From Aphrophora alni (lineage: Eukaryota; Arthropoda; Insecta; Hemiptera; Aphrophoridae), in NCBI GenBank assembly GCA_963513935.1, contig OY740765.1, positions 119,665,362 through 119,729,361 of the forward strand: DNA of 64,000 nucleotides, given 5' to 3'. The notes beneath the pieces are model-generated. The model saw only the letters and a program-made list of their open reading frames with translations, made no database searches and was not told the DNA's origin. A program made the translations under genes and the position numbers. Each line of letters begins with the position of its first letter. Positions within the stretch are counted from its first letter, which is position 1. Of the stretch, positions 11,000 through 21,465 are shown one piece after another.

Positions 11000-11146
11000 A
11001 ATTTTTTTTTAATGTCCGATATTGTTGATGTTCCCACTTTGTACACCTCGGCTAAATGTTTCCCCATAGACACCTTTGTCCAACTGTTCGATAATTTTAA
11101 TTTTACCGGCCAACGATAACACCACAAGTTTCCTCTTAGAACTCAT
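11000..11146 (-). pseudogene. CENP-B-type HTH N-terminus of a pogo/Tigger transposase
   Basis: From the ATG at 11146 (minus) the reading is MSSKRKLVVLSLAGKIKII, followed after a frameshift near 11070 by GKHLAEVYKVGTSTISDIKK. This is the KRK.LSL..K..II...E.G...A..Y.VG.STISDIKK helix-turn-helix that starts CENP-B, jerky and pogo/Tigger proteins. No DDE domain follows, so this is a remnant of the transposase of the surrounding element. Confidence 0.8.
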
Positions 11147-11493
11147 CGTAGTACTGCACACGATAATCGAAACACTAAGGAACACGAAAAAGTCAACATA
11201 TCAATTCACCTGGCAGGTTAAAGAAGCACTGGCTGACTGACTATTAATAGACTGTAGTGAGTTACAGTAGCAGGGTGGCGAGGCAGTATGAGTCATCGCT
11301 CCCCTTCCCCCCCCACGCCCTCCGCTATTGCTTCACTATGTTCGCAGGGTAAACTACTGAGCGCGATTCCTGCTTATTCATTGCTCGCAAGACGATGTGC
11401 CTTTAAAAACCCGATTTTTTCATTTTTCTCAATCTGATCCGGATAATTGGCAATCCGGATAATTGGTGTCCGGATAATTGGAGTTCTACTGTA

Positions 11494-12091
11494 CTTAAAT
11501 TTTTTTTTCTACATAGGAATCTTCAAAATTACTAAAAACAAATAGCAATAACTGACAACTAGCACACTCCATTGTTTTACTAATTTGACAATACTTTGAC
11601 TCTAATTGCGTAGTTTTTACAATAATTAATATTTTGGCAGGAAATAATATTTTGGATGATTGACAGCATTTAATGTTACCTGTGATCACAGATATAAAGA
11701 TTGCTAGTTCTTTAGTAATGTTCGAGACGGGAATACTGAAGCATTGTCATTACGCTATAACCTAAAAATGCGTTGAATTTTGTAGTTTTTAAATTGTGAT
11801 TTTGCAATGAAAAAGTTAGCTCCACATTGAAAACTTATTTTATTATTAATAAATAAGGTATGTAGCGTAGAACTTGATTAAAAAATAAAAATCTAAAAAT
11901 AAACTGGTTGCAGCTACAGTAAAAAATTACAATATAAATCCAATATTTCTGTGTAAAATAAGCAATCTAAAACTATGAAATCCTAGGCTTATGAGGTTAA
12001 GGCATCTGTCTACAATAATTCCTATGGAAACGATGGTGAATATACTGAGTGTCTCATCGCTTATTATTTATATAAATTCATCTGCACAAAT
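11494..12091. other. no gene recognised
   Basis: AT-rich sequence to the right of the pogo element. The short ORF at 11495-11689 has no recognisable motif. Confidence 0.5.
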
Positions 12092-12134
12092 ATGTCTGGT
12101 TAGGTAATTATATAATGGTTACCTAACCAGACCT
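12092..12134. repeat. mini-palindromic repeat, copy D
   Basis: GTCTGGTTAGGTAA, AT-rich centre, mirror TTACCTAACCAGACCT. Same plan as copy B with changed inner bases. Confidence 0.8.
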
Positions 12135-12148
12135 AGTAAAGGAACTAC

Positions 12149-12162
12149 AGGTCTGGGAAGGT

Positions 12163-12219
<57 letters not shown>

Positions 12220-12233
12220 CACCTTCCTAGTTC
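12149..12233. repeat. mini-palindromic repeat, copy E, with centre expanded to (TA)n
   Basis: Left arm CAGGTCTGGGAAGGT and right arm ACACCTTCCTAGTTC are imperfect mirrors. The usual TATATA centre is replaced by about 25 TA units (12165-12215). It lies 14 bases from copy D. Confidence 0.7.
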
Positions 12234-13754
12234 ACATAATCCTGAAATCATACAACGTAGTAATATTTATCTGTTAATGCACATACACATTATGTTATTA
12301 AAAACACATACACACACACACTCACAAATAAATGAAATTAAAAGATAATAAAATTATAACTGGAACAAAATAAATAAAAATAATAATTAATAATAAAATT
12401 CACGAATTTTTAGCTTTACATTTTATAATAATATAAGAGTATATATTATTTTCTGTTGAATGATAATTGACAGGCAAGTTTTTTTTCCTTTTCTTTTTGG
12501 ATAGTAGAAAGGAAAGTGTAAACTGATGTTTTCTCTTCGGTTTCTTTCAAAATGTTTTTAGCTTTATAAAGTCTACATTAAAATCCAATAGTTAATTAGA
12601 TTTTTAGTGAACTGTGGGACAGTTATTTTAGCGGAGAGAAGATGTTTCTTCAAGCCAGAAGTATTCCTATTTTTCATATTTATTTCCACTTTTTTTTTAT
12701 TTTTGTATTTGTATCACAATTTACAAAGTCTAATTTTTCCTTCTTCACTTCCTTCAATATTAAAAAACTCTATAATTTTACTCTTTGAATTTGATGCTTT
12801 TGTGCAAATGACTCTCCAAAACATCCATTGAGTCGTCACTGATTTTTTTCCTTTTTTAATTAACCAAGCACAATTTACAGTATTTAAGATTATATTATTT
12901 TAAATTATAATAACGACTAACAATAAAATCCTGTATTTAGACCATAGAATTAAAAAAATAACAATAGGAAACTAAAAGAAATTGTTACTATTTATAGTTC
13001 GCACAGCTTCACTTTGAATAAATAAAATCTCACAATATAAAATTAAATATAGTAAAATTTGAAATTTTTTTTTATAAGAACAAAAATGTACTTGTTATTC
13101 ACAGGTCGACAGCTAACACCTTGTAGTTTTCACGTTGAAAGTTAAAAATCAACTAACTACCTTTAATATCTCCTATATAATTTTTTGTCAGTAATGTATG
13201 GAAGCAACGTTATAGTATATCTGTTGCTTTTGAGGGTTTGAGGAAATAAGATTCGGCAGTTTTTAATGTAACATTCATGGGAAAATTCAACTCTAATTCC
13301 AAGAAGTGACCAGATAAGAAATCCAGCCAGTGTTTTTTTTTTAAACTGTCTGTTAGGAGTTTTCACTGTCTGGAAACACCACACTCAGTCTGATATCGGG
13401 CTAGGCTTAGCATTAGCATAGCTGTCAATCACCGCAACCCTGATGATGGCTTCTTATTCAAACAAATGTTTTCTCCAAATGTTCATGAAGGTTTTGTTTG
13501 ACATTCGCGTCTTAATAAGGAATTTTTCCTGATTACTTCTATTTAAAAATTACTTGTATTTCGATCGGAATAGTAATAGCTTAGGTAAACAAATAACAAT
13601 TATTATATTATTTCTTGAAATATTGTTTATGTTTATAGTATGTACCTAGGATAGCGTGTCTATTTACCACTGTACCTGCATTTAGATGAGCTTACTCTAT
13701 TTATTTAAAATTTATTATGAAATAAAATTGTTTTCAGCAAATGTAGTATAGAGA
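12234..13754. other. no gene recognised
   Basis: AT-rich sequence with a short CA-rich run near 12300. The ORF at 13163-13384 (minus) has no family motif I recognise. Confidence 0.5.
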
Positions 13755-13989
13755 ATAGTTAGTTAGTTTGTGAATTTGGGGTCCGAGGCTATACAGCCTC
13801 TTGTCACTGGGACTCAAATGGATTTTTTGTAACTACCCAACTAATTATGTTATAGTCCCAGCCAAGATTTAAGCTTCCTAAGAATCTTAAAATGGTTCTG
13901 GGCAACATTGTCATTGCCTCTGCATCCATGCTAAGGTAAAGTAGCCTTTTGAAGGTTAGAGATTCACATTCACTCAACCAGTGTTCGGC

Positions 13990-16640
13990 TCCGTCTCTTT
14001 ATGTGTCAGGCAGAAGCGGCATGAATCCCTTTCTTCTTTTCCCATGTGTTTCAGATGGTGATTCACTGGTCAGTGTCCACACAGTAGGCCAATAATCAGC
14101 CTAAGCTCCCTTCTACTGAGATCCAGTAATTTTTTTGCATTTGTTTTAGAGTAAACTATAAACTTTTTGGCTTGTCTTAGGCCATGGTAGGTGGACCAAT
14201 ACTTGATCTTTTGATCTTGTTCCCATGTTTTCATGATATTATGAAGATATGTTTTAAGCATCCCAAAAAATGGTCCTGGCCCAACAAAATCAGCCTTGCA
14301 CCTTCTTTGGCAAGGCTATCAGCTTCTTCATTTCCTGGTATTCCTTCATGTCCTGGTACCCAGAGTAAGGAGACTATGTTTTTTTTGGCAGTTGATTAAT
14401 TGCTTGTAGACATTCCTAGACCAACCTCGACTCAAAAGTGTATGAACTTAGAACCTTAAGAGCTGCCTGACTGTCTAACGCGATATAGATCTCTGTACCT
14501 TTGAGATTGAAAAAAAATATTTTCCCTAACTCAGAGCTCTATTGCATGTATTTCAGCTATAGATGGAATTTTACCTAGGGATTTACTAAGGGTAAAATTT
14601 GGACCTTTTATCCCCACTCCCACTCTACCTTTCATTCTGGATCCATCAGTATACCATTGGAAGGGTATACATTCCTTTAATTTTGGTCCACCATGCCTTT
14701 CATTTTCAAACATGTCGTTCGGAGAAAAAGGTTTTGAAATCCTTTTCAAAATTTGTCATCTTAATCATTTTGATCGAAACTGTTTTGGCTAACTTGGTGG
14801 TATCCTGTTTTAGCAGGGTTCCCAGTTTACCTACCAATATTTTTGGCATTGTAATGTTAAACCCCCACTGCCTGAGAGCAGCACTGTATGCACACCTTTT
14901 CACCTGTCGTTCAAAGGCAGCAAATCCAGAGCTGCTTCCATGACAGCGGTCGGACAGATATTCATATCTATAATACCTAAGCAAGTCTGCCTCTGAAGCA
15001 TTTTTGTTGTGGAGATTTTTTCTGTCTTTGGCCACTATATTTCCGAAGCATAGGTGATCAAGGGTCTAATTATTGCCAGATATGACCAGTAGGCCATCTG
15101 TGGCTTAAGTCCCCATGTTTTACCAAATAGGCGTTTGCTCGCCCACATAACCATGCTCGCTCTTTTAATGGTTTTATCAATGTGTTTATTCCATTTGAGT
15201 TTTTGATCCAGAACTACACCCAGATATTTTGTTTCTCTTGAGGGAGTGATTTCCACACCATCTAACGTCAAAGGCTGAAGAGTAAACTTCCTCCTTGGTG
15301 TAAAAGGAATAATGGTTGTCTTATTAAGGCTAATACTAAGACCCTCTTTTTGACACCACCACCAGATCAATAGAGATTACTCTGCATGAGATCAGACACT
15401 GTCTGACCATGCTTACCCTTAATGATAATTACCAGATCGTCAGCATATGCTATAACTTTAAAGCCGCTAGACTCCAGCAACCCAAGAAGTTCATCCATCA
15501 CCAGTGTCCACCAGAGAGGCGACAGTGCCCCTCCCTGTGGACACCCAACAACTGCCGACACACTTCTGGACTCCCTACCCAAGCAGACTGTCATCCTACG
15601 AGTCATTAACATAGATCTGATTCATTTAATTATCTTGGGTTCAATTTCTTTAGCTCTTGACACTCTTTCAATTGAGTTATAGGAGGTAATATCAAAAGCT
15701 CCTCCAATGTCCATGAAGGCACATAGAGCTATATCCTTATCCTCTATTGATTTACCAACCTCTGCAACCAGATGTTGTAGTCCATTAGAGGTCGATTTGC
15801 CCATTTGGTAGTATACTGAGGAATATGAAGTGGGTCCTTTTCAAGGGTTTCACTTCCTATGCACTTGTGTAGTATTTTTTATATTGTTTTAAGAAAGAAG
15901 GTTGTCAGGCTGATTGGTCTGTATGAGCTAGGCTCCGCAATGTCATTCATGCTAGCCTTAGGTATAAAAAACCATCTTTACATAAGGTAAAAAACCACCT
16001 CCATATTTTTGGAATATATGTTAGAGAAAAGCTAGCCCTAAACAGTAATACCAGTAGTGGCAGTTCCTCCAAGCCCTGCTGCAACATGGCTGGAAAAATC
16101 CCATCTCCACCTGGCGATTTGTATGGTTTGTGGCTCCCCATTGCCATCTAACCTTGTTATTATTAATGATCATGGATGCTAACCTCCTTCTCCAACTAAG
16201 GGAGCAAGGCATAAGATGATCCTCAATAGTTGTTTGTGCGGGATCGAACACAGTAGAGCCAAAGAAATGAGTCTCTAACAATAGACTCATAGTCTTCCCC
16301 ACACTATCCGTGTACGGTCCATCTACTTTATTTAAGAAACCTATAGGGTTCGAGTGATCTTTGCCTAAGGCCTTTTGGAGTGAAGCCGCCGTTGGGATAT
16401 TATTTATCCTTTCACAGAAGCTTTTCCATGTCCTTCTTTTCGACTTTCTCAACTGATTATTATAATCTGTGAGAGATGTTTTATAAGCCTCTCTGCTCCC
16501 ATTAAGCTTTGCCCTGTTAAAGAATCTGCATGCAACAGCTCTCAACTTGCATAGCTTAGAGTTCCACCAAGGCACCTGAGCCTTAACGTTTCTTTCTTTA
16601 ACGGAACAATTTTTTTCAAAAGAATTTACTATTTTATCTT
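13990..16640 (-). pseudogene. LINE ORF2, linker, reverse transcriptase and RNase H part
   Basis: The minus strand shows the usual reverse-transcriptase blocks in order. KSPGGDGIFPAMLQQGL (about 16110) is the fingers start. CAFMDIGGAFD (about 15700) holds the first catalytic Asp region. GCPQGGALSPLWW (about 15550) and the catalytic AYADDLVII (about 15440) follow. KTTIIPFTPRRK, then TKYLGVVLDQKLKWNKHI (15300-15160) is the thumb. RNase H begins with WYTDGSRMKGRVGVGI (about 14640) and continues with ALDSQAALKVL (about 14480). The part after 14400 is heavily interrupted. Frame changes near 15950-15800, 15370 and 15035 break the ORF. Confidence 0.9.
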
Positions 16641-16779
16641 GTAATGTTTAAGCAGCTCGTTGTAACTCTCATTTCCATTTCTAGAGGGCTTTCAAATTCT
16701 ACCATTCAGATTCTGCAGGATTGCTTTGTATTTAACCCAATTGGTGTTCTTTGGGATTCGGTTTTTTACTATCCGTTTC

Positions 16780-16989
16780 GGAGTAGATTTAATTTTAAGT
16801 TTAATATACATGTGATCAGACAGTGAAAGTTCGTCTGATACATGCCAATTAAGAATATAATCACCTAAACTGGGACTATGCAGAGTCAGGTCTATCCAAC
16901 CTTTACGTCCTGCTTTATTAAAAGTAGGTTTGCCCCCCCCCCCTCATTGCCTATCTCTATATTATTAGCAGAAAGATATTCAAGAAGCT
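16780..16989 (-). pseudogene. LINE ORF2, C-terminal half of the AP endonuclease
   Basis: Minus-strand reading gives LEYLSANNIEIGNEG, KPTF, GWIDLTLHSPSLGDYIL and LSLSDHMYIKL. The IDLTL and SDH motifs are the last two conserved blocks of LINE apurinic endonucleases; the SDH histidine is catalytic. Its N-terminal half lies 2.3 kb away at 19335-19740. The two halves are separated by the inserted transposon, whose 8-bp TSD is ACAGTACT on the plus strand. Confidence 0.85.
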
Positions 16990-17522
16990 ACAGTACTGCT
17001 GCAGTAAGAATGAATGCGCAAGGAATGCAGAGGATTAACAAATATTTTAGTTCATACTGAACATCTCACTACTACTGTAATTAATAACATTGACTCAATG
17101 GTTTGACATGATAAATACTCCGAAATGAGTTACAACTGCTAATTTGAATGCTTTTCTTAAACAAGGTTTACACATCCATGGCCAATTTATGAATGAGATT
17201 ATTTAATATTATTAAGTACCACTTTACAAATAATATTTAAACATATTTTATTATTTTTTGATAATTATTCAATAGTCAATGATAATATGATAAAAAGGGA
17301 GGAAATATAATTAATCTTAGTCCTATATAAAAACAATAACAACTAATGGAAATGTTATAGTCATTCAAAATTTGTCTAGCATTAAGTATTTTTAGTCTAA
17401 TATTAAACGCCTGTGTGACTTTATTTAGAAAATTTAATATTAATCAGCAGATGTTCTGAATCATTAAAATACTTGTACAGAATAACTTATTACTCACCGG
17501 TACTTTTATATATGGTAATTTC

Positions 17523-17972
17523 TTATAAATTAAAAAATGTTGCTAAATCAGAGTTATCTGAATTGGTTGACTTAGAGTCTGACAAAGTATCTGAATCAGT
17601 TGACTTAGAGTCGGATAAAGTATCTGAATCACTTTCAGAAAGTGACCCGACTGTAATTATAAAATTGTGTTTCGAATCACTGACCTGTTGAAATCATCAC
17701 AAATACCTTTTTTGGATCATTCAGTTTTTTCTCTTTTAGCCGGACTAGTCATACTTATACCAGGATTTGAGTCGATCTTTTGTCTTTCTTTTTTAATATT
17801 TGTTATGGTGTTTTGAAACTTTTGTATAATTAGCAGCCCTTTCAGTAGCTCTAGCTAACGAAATTGACAGTTGATTATTTTTAGCTTCTTCGTCGCAAAC
17901 TTTAATTACTTCACTAATTATATGTTGTGCTTCACTATGAATGACTTTCCCTTTTTTATTAATCCTAGACAT
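17523..17972 (-). pseudogene. internally deleted DDE-type transposase: N-terminus joined to C-terminus
   Basis: From the ATG at 17972 (minus) the reading is MSRINKKGKVIHSEAQ, then SISLARATERAANYT. A frameshift follows, then TNIKKERQ, SMTSPAKREKTE and CDDFNRSV (to about 17700). This matches the N-terminus of a widespread insect transposase family that I know as DDE_3 type, with the TSPGKKR...DDFD box. The sequence then jumps straight to that family's C-terminal signature NFIITVGSLSESDSD and an acidic Ser/Asp tail ending at 17523. The roughly 250-residue catalytic core is missing, so this is a non-autonomous derivative. The tail contains two copies of a 33-bp unit (11 codons). Confidence 0.65.
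17572..17640. repeat. 33-bp tandem repeat, two copies
   Basis: GTTGACTTAGAGTC plus the following bases to TATCTGAATCA occurs twice with two or three changes. On the minus strand each unit encodes acidic Ser/Asp-rich text (SDTLSDSKSTD), so it lengthens the acidic tail of the transposase remnant. Confidence 0.8.
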
Positions 17973-18193
17973 GTTATAAACTAAATAAAATTAACCTACT
18001 GTATTCAATAATATATCGCCATATGTTAAATAAACACTGAAACACTTAAAATAACTATAATAACTATCTACACTGAAATCATACATAGCTTACACTTAAC
18101 CACTCACAACTGTGGACAATTCTAACCTGATAATTTCTCTATTACTAAATTACTTATGTCCAGTAGCAATCTTGTGCGTAGTATTTATTAATA

Positions 18194-18240
18194 CTTCATT
18201 ACAGCTGTTTCGGTATAACATATACCATCATCAGATGAAA
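18194..18240 (-). ncRNA. hammerhead ribozyme, type I, at the PLE 3' end
   Basis: Read on the minus strand: stem I left strand TTTCAT (18240-18235), core CTGATGA (18234-18228), stem II GGTATA-TGT-TATACC (18226-18212), GAA (18211-18209), stem III self-complementary ACAGCTGT (18208-18201), cleavage base A (18200), stem I right strand ATGAAG (18199-18194). All invariant core bases of the hammerhead are present, and stem I gives six pairs, one of them a G-U. Hammerheads at PLE ends are known in animals. Very short stem III helices of this kind are thought to act as dimers. Self-cleavage is predicted between 18200 and 18199 but not shown. Confidence 0.8.
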
Positions 18241-18464
18241 TAACACATTTACACAACACACTGATACACATTGCACAAAAATAAATAAACATAAAATATT
18301 TGGTACTGCAGTACAGGTCGAAAATAATATAAAATAAAGTTGAGGTAATATGGCCACATCTTGCTAATGTAGTGGTCAACTGTTCACTGAGGAATATACA
18401 ATTTATCTAGTTGACAGTCTAAAACTCATAATCCTTGACATTCTTATCTAATGTAGTAAGCGTA

Positions 18465-19215
18465 TTATATAGACAGTTGGATGCAAAAATTCAATTTATC
18501 ATTTAATAAACTGTCCGGGTACGTTTTGATTTGTTTGTATATTTGGTACTCTTCTAGTACATCCATAGTTCTGCTTTTGTTTAGAATGTGAATGATTTCC
18601 AGATTACTAGCAATGTCCGTGTATTTATGGTCGTTGTCTATCAGGTGTTCAGCGTAATTAGAGCTTATTTTAGATAAGTTATTATGTGGTAAATGTTCTT
18701 TGAATCTAGTTTTAAAACTTATTCCAGTTTGATCTATATATTGCTTATTGCAATTGTCACAATGTAATCTGTATACACCACTTTTTGTGAATGGATCGTT
18801 GACAACAATATTGGTATTGGGATGTAAAATGTGGTTTAGGCTCCCAGAAGTTCGGTGTGCTATTGTATATCCAATTTCTCTAAAAAGGTTAGGGATAGAG
18901 TGTTCGAGGTAGCTGCTATATTTCATGGACACAAATTTTGTTTTGGGTGGAATTTGTATTGTGTTCAAGGGTTTTAGGTTTTTTAAGGTTTTCAATTTGT
19001 GTTTTCGAACACAATTATCCACAATATTAGCTTTGTAACTATTAACTATTGCTATTTGTTTAATTATATTGAGTTCATTGTTGAGGTCTGCAGTGTTTAT
19101 GGGTATTGAGAGTGCTCTGTGCACATAACTGTAAAAAGCTGCCATTTTATGCGATTGTGGGTGGTTAGATGTGGAATGAATGTTGTGGTTTGTTTGGAAT
19201 TTATGATATTTTCTA
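18465..19215 (-). pseudogene. PLE protein fragment: thumb/linker and GIY-YIG endonuclease
   Basis: The longest open stretch is 226 codons (19145-18465), with the open frame continuing upstream to about 19215. It starts in the reverse-transcriptase thumb region (HPQSHKMAAFYSYVHRAL). A linker follows (MKYSSYLEHSIPNLFREIGY, about 18930). Then comes the endonuclease: GVYRLHCDNCNKQYIDQTGI (about 18780-18720), with CxxC and the YI.QTG box (normally YIGQTG, here IDQ). The catalytic Arg helix FKTRFKEHLPHN follows, then the AEHLIDNDHKY histidine motif. The frame is intact over the endonuclease, which suggests a relatively young insertion compared with the host LINE. The catalytic reverse transcriptase core is absent. 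Confidence 0.85.
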
Positions 19216-19334
19216 ACCGATTAGTATGGTAGTTGTTAAAGGGACTTTACTAGTGTAGTAGTCTAAATGTGAACAGCGCAGGTGCAGTTCTGTCTTCACC
19301 CCTCATACGTTGCGTTCATTCTTGTAATCGTCAG

Positions 19335-19810
19335 ACAGTACTCACTTCTTTGGTTATTCCTCACACTTCCCCAGGTAGTAAGGTGCGAATTGAAGTCACA
19401 TCCAATGATGAAGCGTTTCCCACTTCTTTTACAGTAGCAGATGAGCTTGGCTGTATCATATGTTGGAGATGTATTGGATTCTACAGGAAAGTAAGCTGAG
19501 GCTAGTATAACTTCCTGCTCCTCATCATCAGTCATTATTTTCACTAGCACAGCGACCAAGTCCTGTGATAGAAACTCTGAAATAGGAAGAAAATTAACAT
19601 TATAGCTGCCCTCGGTCTTTCTACCATGTTATTGTAAATTAACTTACATTTTTGGGTTGGGAGTCCTCTGATGAATCCTCCGTTGACCCATGGCTCTTGG
19701 ATTAGAGCTATGTCCTCAGTACATTTAGTAAATCTCACGCTGAGGACAGCTTAAGCCGTCCTGGTATGTTTGAGATTTATCTGAATGGCGTTCAGATTTG
19801 TTAAAGGCAT
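19335..19810 (-). pseudogene. LINE ORF2 start, N-terminal half of the AP endonuclease
   Basis: Minus-strand reading from about 19810 gives MPLTNLNAIQINLKHTRTA, then EDIALIQEPWVNGGFIRGLP, then VILASAYFP, and RFIIGCDFNSHLTTWGS. QEPWV holds the metal-binding Glu, and GCDFNSHHTxWGS is the DxNxH-type catalytic block. The reading stops at 19335 because of the transposon insertion. A stop near the start and a frameshift near 19560 show decay. Confidence 0.9.
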
Positions 19811-20017
19811 TTTACTCCTTCATATCAGGGACTTCGTTTGTCTCTGATGTGAGAGTATTCAACTTCAGTGTGGACTGTATTAGTCAACTCCTTTGGCATC
19901 CTACTGACGAGTTCTATTTTCTAGAACTTTTCTTTGCGGCTGTTGATGGCCCCTTAGTTTTTTGTACCTTTGGAATAAAGGAACTGCCGGATGCTGCTTC
20001 CTCACCACCCCTAATTT

Positions 20018-21465
20018 TCAGACATACCCCCACTCTTGCCAAGCCTGTAATACACCTCCTGCCAGGATGACTTTGGAGGGAGCTTTGGGCTGCAACACAG
20101 CGACAGCCATCCTATTCTTACTTTGCGGTGTGGAACTAGGCTGATTAGAAGTTCCAGCTCCCCCCGCAGCAGATCCAGCCCCAGGCACCGTCTCAGGTTC
20201 CGAGGAGCCTTTTAACAGAGAACCAGGATCAGAACCACCAGCCGGAGAAGCCTTCACCATAGTAGCCTTTATTACCTTAAGAGGAAGAATATGTTTCCCT
20301 TTTAACCGAAGTTGAATGTCTCCAAATTTGTAACCAACTTTAGGTCCATCTTTTTTTTAGTTTTATGGCTGTCAAACATCCATTGAGAGGACCAGAAGTG
20401 TCATAAGAGAGCTTTGTTGCACTCTTTGAAGAACTTTCCATTGATCAATACTTAGGCCTTCATTTTGTGCCTTCAAGTAATGAAGAGTGGTCTCATTACT
20501 ATTAGTAGAGTCATCCTCACTAACCTACGCCCGAGGAATCTCTCCCTCAGACACAGCTTGAAAGCAGCGCTGTCCCATGGTTTTAGCTTTTTCATTATGT
20601 TTTTGAGTCAGTTAGCTGTTTCTTCATTCGAACAAATGAAGATGAGGTATCCTGGCTTAGGTATTACACCTAGGAACTTGGTTTTGATCCCTTCCCTTTG
20701 CTGCAATACCTCTCCCAGAATTTCCCTTTACACTAATTTAATTTGGCTCTCTGTGAGCAGAGTATCAGGGAAATCTTCAGTTAGGAAGCCTGCCTTTATC
20801 CCTGCCGTCACTTAGTCATAAGTTGGAGCTGTTGTATGTTCTTCCTCTAAATTTGGACCTTGAGCATCAAAGTGCCTTCTATGTCTTTTTGCCAATCTAT
20901 ATTCTGGAGTAGTCTCAACGGATCGGACTCGTTTTTCATTTTGTTTAGGAGGTTGCTTACATACTGCCTCTACCCGTGCTTGAGCCGTACTGTAGCCTTG
21001 CGCAATTAGCCACTTCATTCTCTTCCTGCTAGCGCCACTTAGTCTGCCAGCTTTTCTTGAAGCAGTGGAGGCTGCTTGTTCCTCCACTGTTTTTTCATGT
21101 TCTGGAATTTGTAGACTTTGTGAGCCTACATCTACTTTCATGGAATTTTCTTTCTCCCAATCCTTAGGCATTTTCTCAGCCTTAAGGTATTGTGTTTCAA
21201 CATTACTGTTGTTTTCTTTTTGTTTTTCTTGTTTTTCCATCTTGTTCCCACTATATGTGAGGAAATAAGAGTCCACTGCCTCAGTAAGGCTAAATGAAAC
21301 TGAAGGGCGCTTGGTGTCCAGAGTTCGCATATTCACAATCAGACTTCCCTCTGACCATGCATCCATGGGAATTTGCTGTTTTCCACCTAGGATTGGGAGA
21401 AAAAGACAGATAGTGAGGACAGTTGGAATCAAGAATAAATTAAATTCCACATTTGCCCAGAGCAA
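20018..21465 (-). pseudogene. LINE ORF1 (Gag-like, with a DUF4780-like domain)
   Basis: The first 217 codons (21465-20812) are charged and rich in Lys, Glu and Arg, with KAGRLSGASRKRMKWLIAQG in the middle. After a frame change, the minus strand continues FPDTLLTESQIKLV, then FLGVIPKPGYLIFICSNEET and KLKPWDSAAFKL (about 20800-20560). This layout (LT..Q..LV, GYL.I.C.D..T..WL, L.PW..A.L) is the domain I know as DUF4780 from ORF1 of insect LINEs. A Gly/Ala/Pro/Ser-rich tail follows (20260-20018), with GSAAGGAGTSNQPS. ORF1 of these elements binds RNA and forms the particle. Assignment of the domain needs an HMM check. Confidence 0.7.

Larger units (their letters stand above)
10151..11491 (-). mobile_element. 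pogo/Tigger-like DNA transposon, internally deleted, split by a MITE
   Basis: The ends are inverted: CATTAGAACTCAAATTATCC at the left and, reading the other strand from 11491, CAGTAGAACTCCAATTATCC. Both are followed by repeated TCCGGATAAT words and flanked by TA (10149-10150 and 11492-11493). This TIR type, with its TA duplication, is typical of pogo/Tigger elements. The remaining coding trace is a CENP-B-type HTH at 11000-11146 on the minus strand. The catalytic domain is gone. A separate 648-bp MITE was inserted later at 10318-10965. Confidence 0.8.
18130..19250 (-). mobile_element. 5'-truncated Penelope-like element (PLE)
   Basis: It contains the C-terminal third of a PLE protein (reverse-transcriptase thumb, linker, GIY-YIG endonuclease) on the minus strand, followed at 18194-18240 by a hammerhead ribozyme, the order expected for a PLE 3' end. 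The 5' truncation is near 19230-19250, upstream of the reading HSTSNHPQSHKMA. The exact outer borders are not visible because its target-site duplication was not identified. Confidence 0.75.
16998..19334 (-). mobile_element. DNA transposon inserted in the LINE endonuclease, 8-bp TSD, itself split by a PLE
   Basis: ACAGTACT occurs at 16990-16997 and again at 19335-19342, exactly where the LINE endonuclease reading is interrupted. Inside these duplications the ends are related inverted sequences: TAAGAATGAATGCGCAAG at the left and, on the other strand, CAAGAATGAACGCAACG at the right. An internally deleted transposase remnant is at 17523-17972. A PLE occupies about 18130-19250. The superfamily is unclear: the transposase looks like the DDE_3 (IS630/Tc1-related) group, yet an 8-bp TSD is not expected for that group. 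Confidence 0.75.

Noticed and set aside
15409..15682. Plus-strand ORFs opposite the LINE reverse transcriptase
   Set aside because: Antisense shadows of the LINE coding strand.
20465..20815. 116-codon plus-strand ORF in LINE ORF1
   Set aside because: The minus strand carries the DUF4780-like reading; the plus ORF is its shadow.
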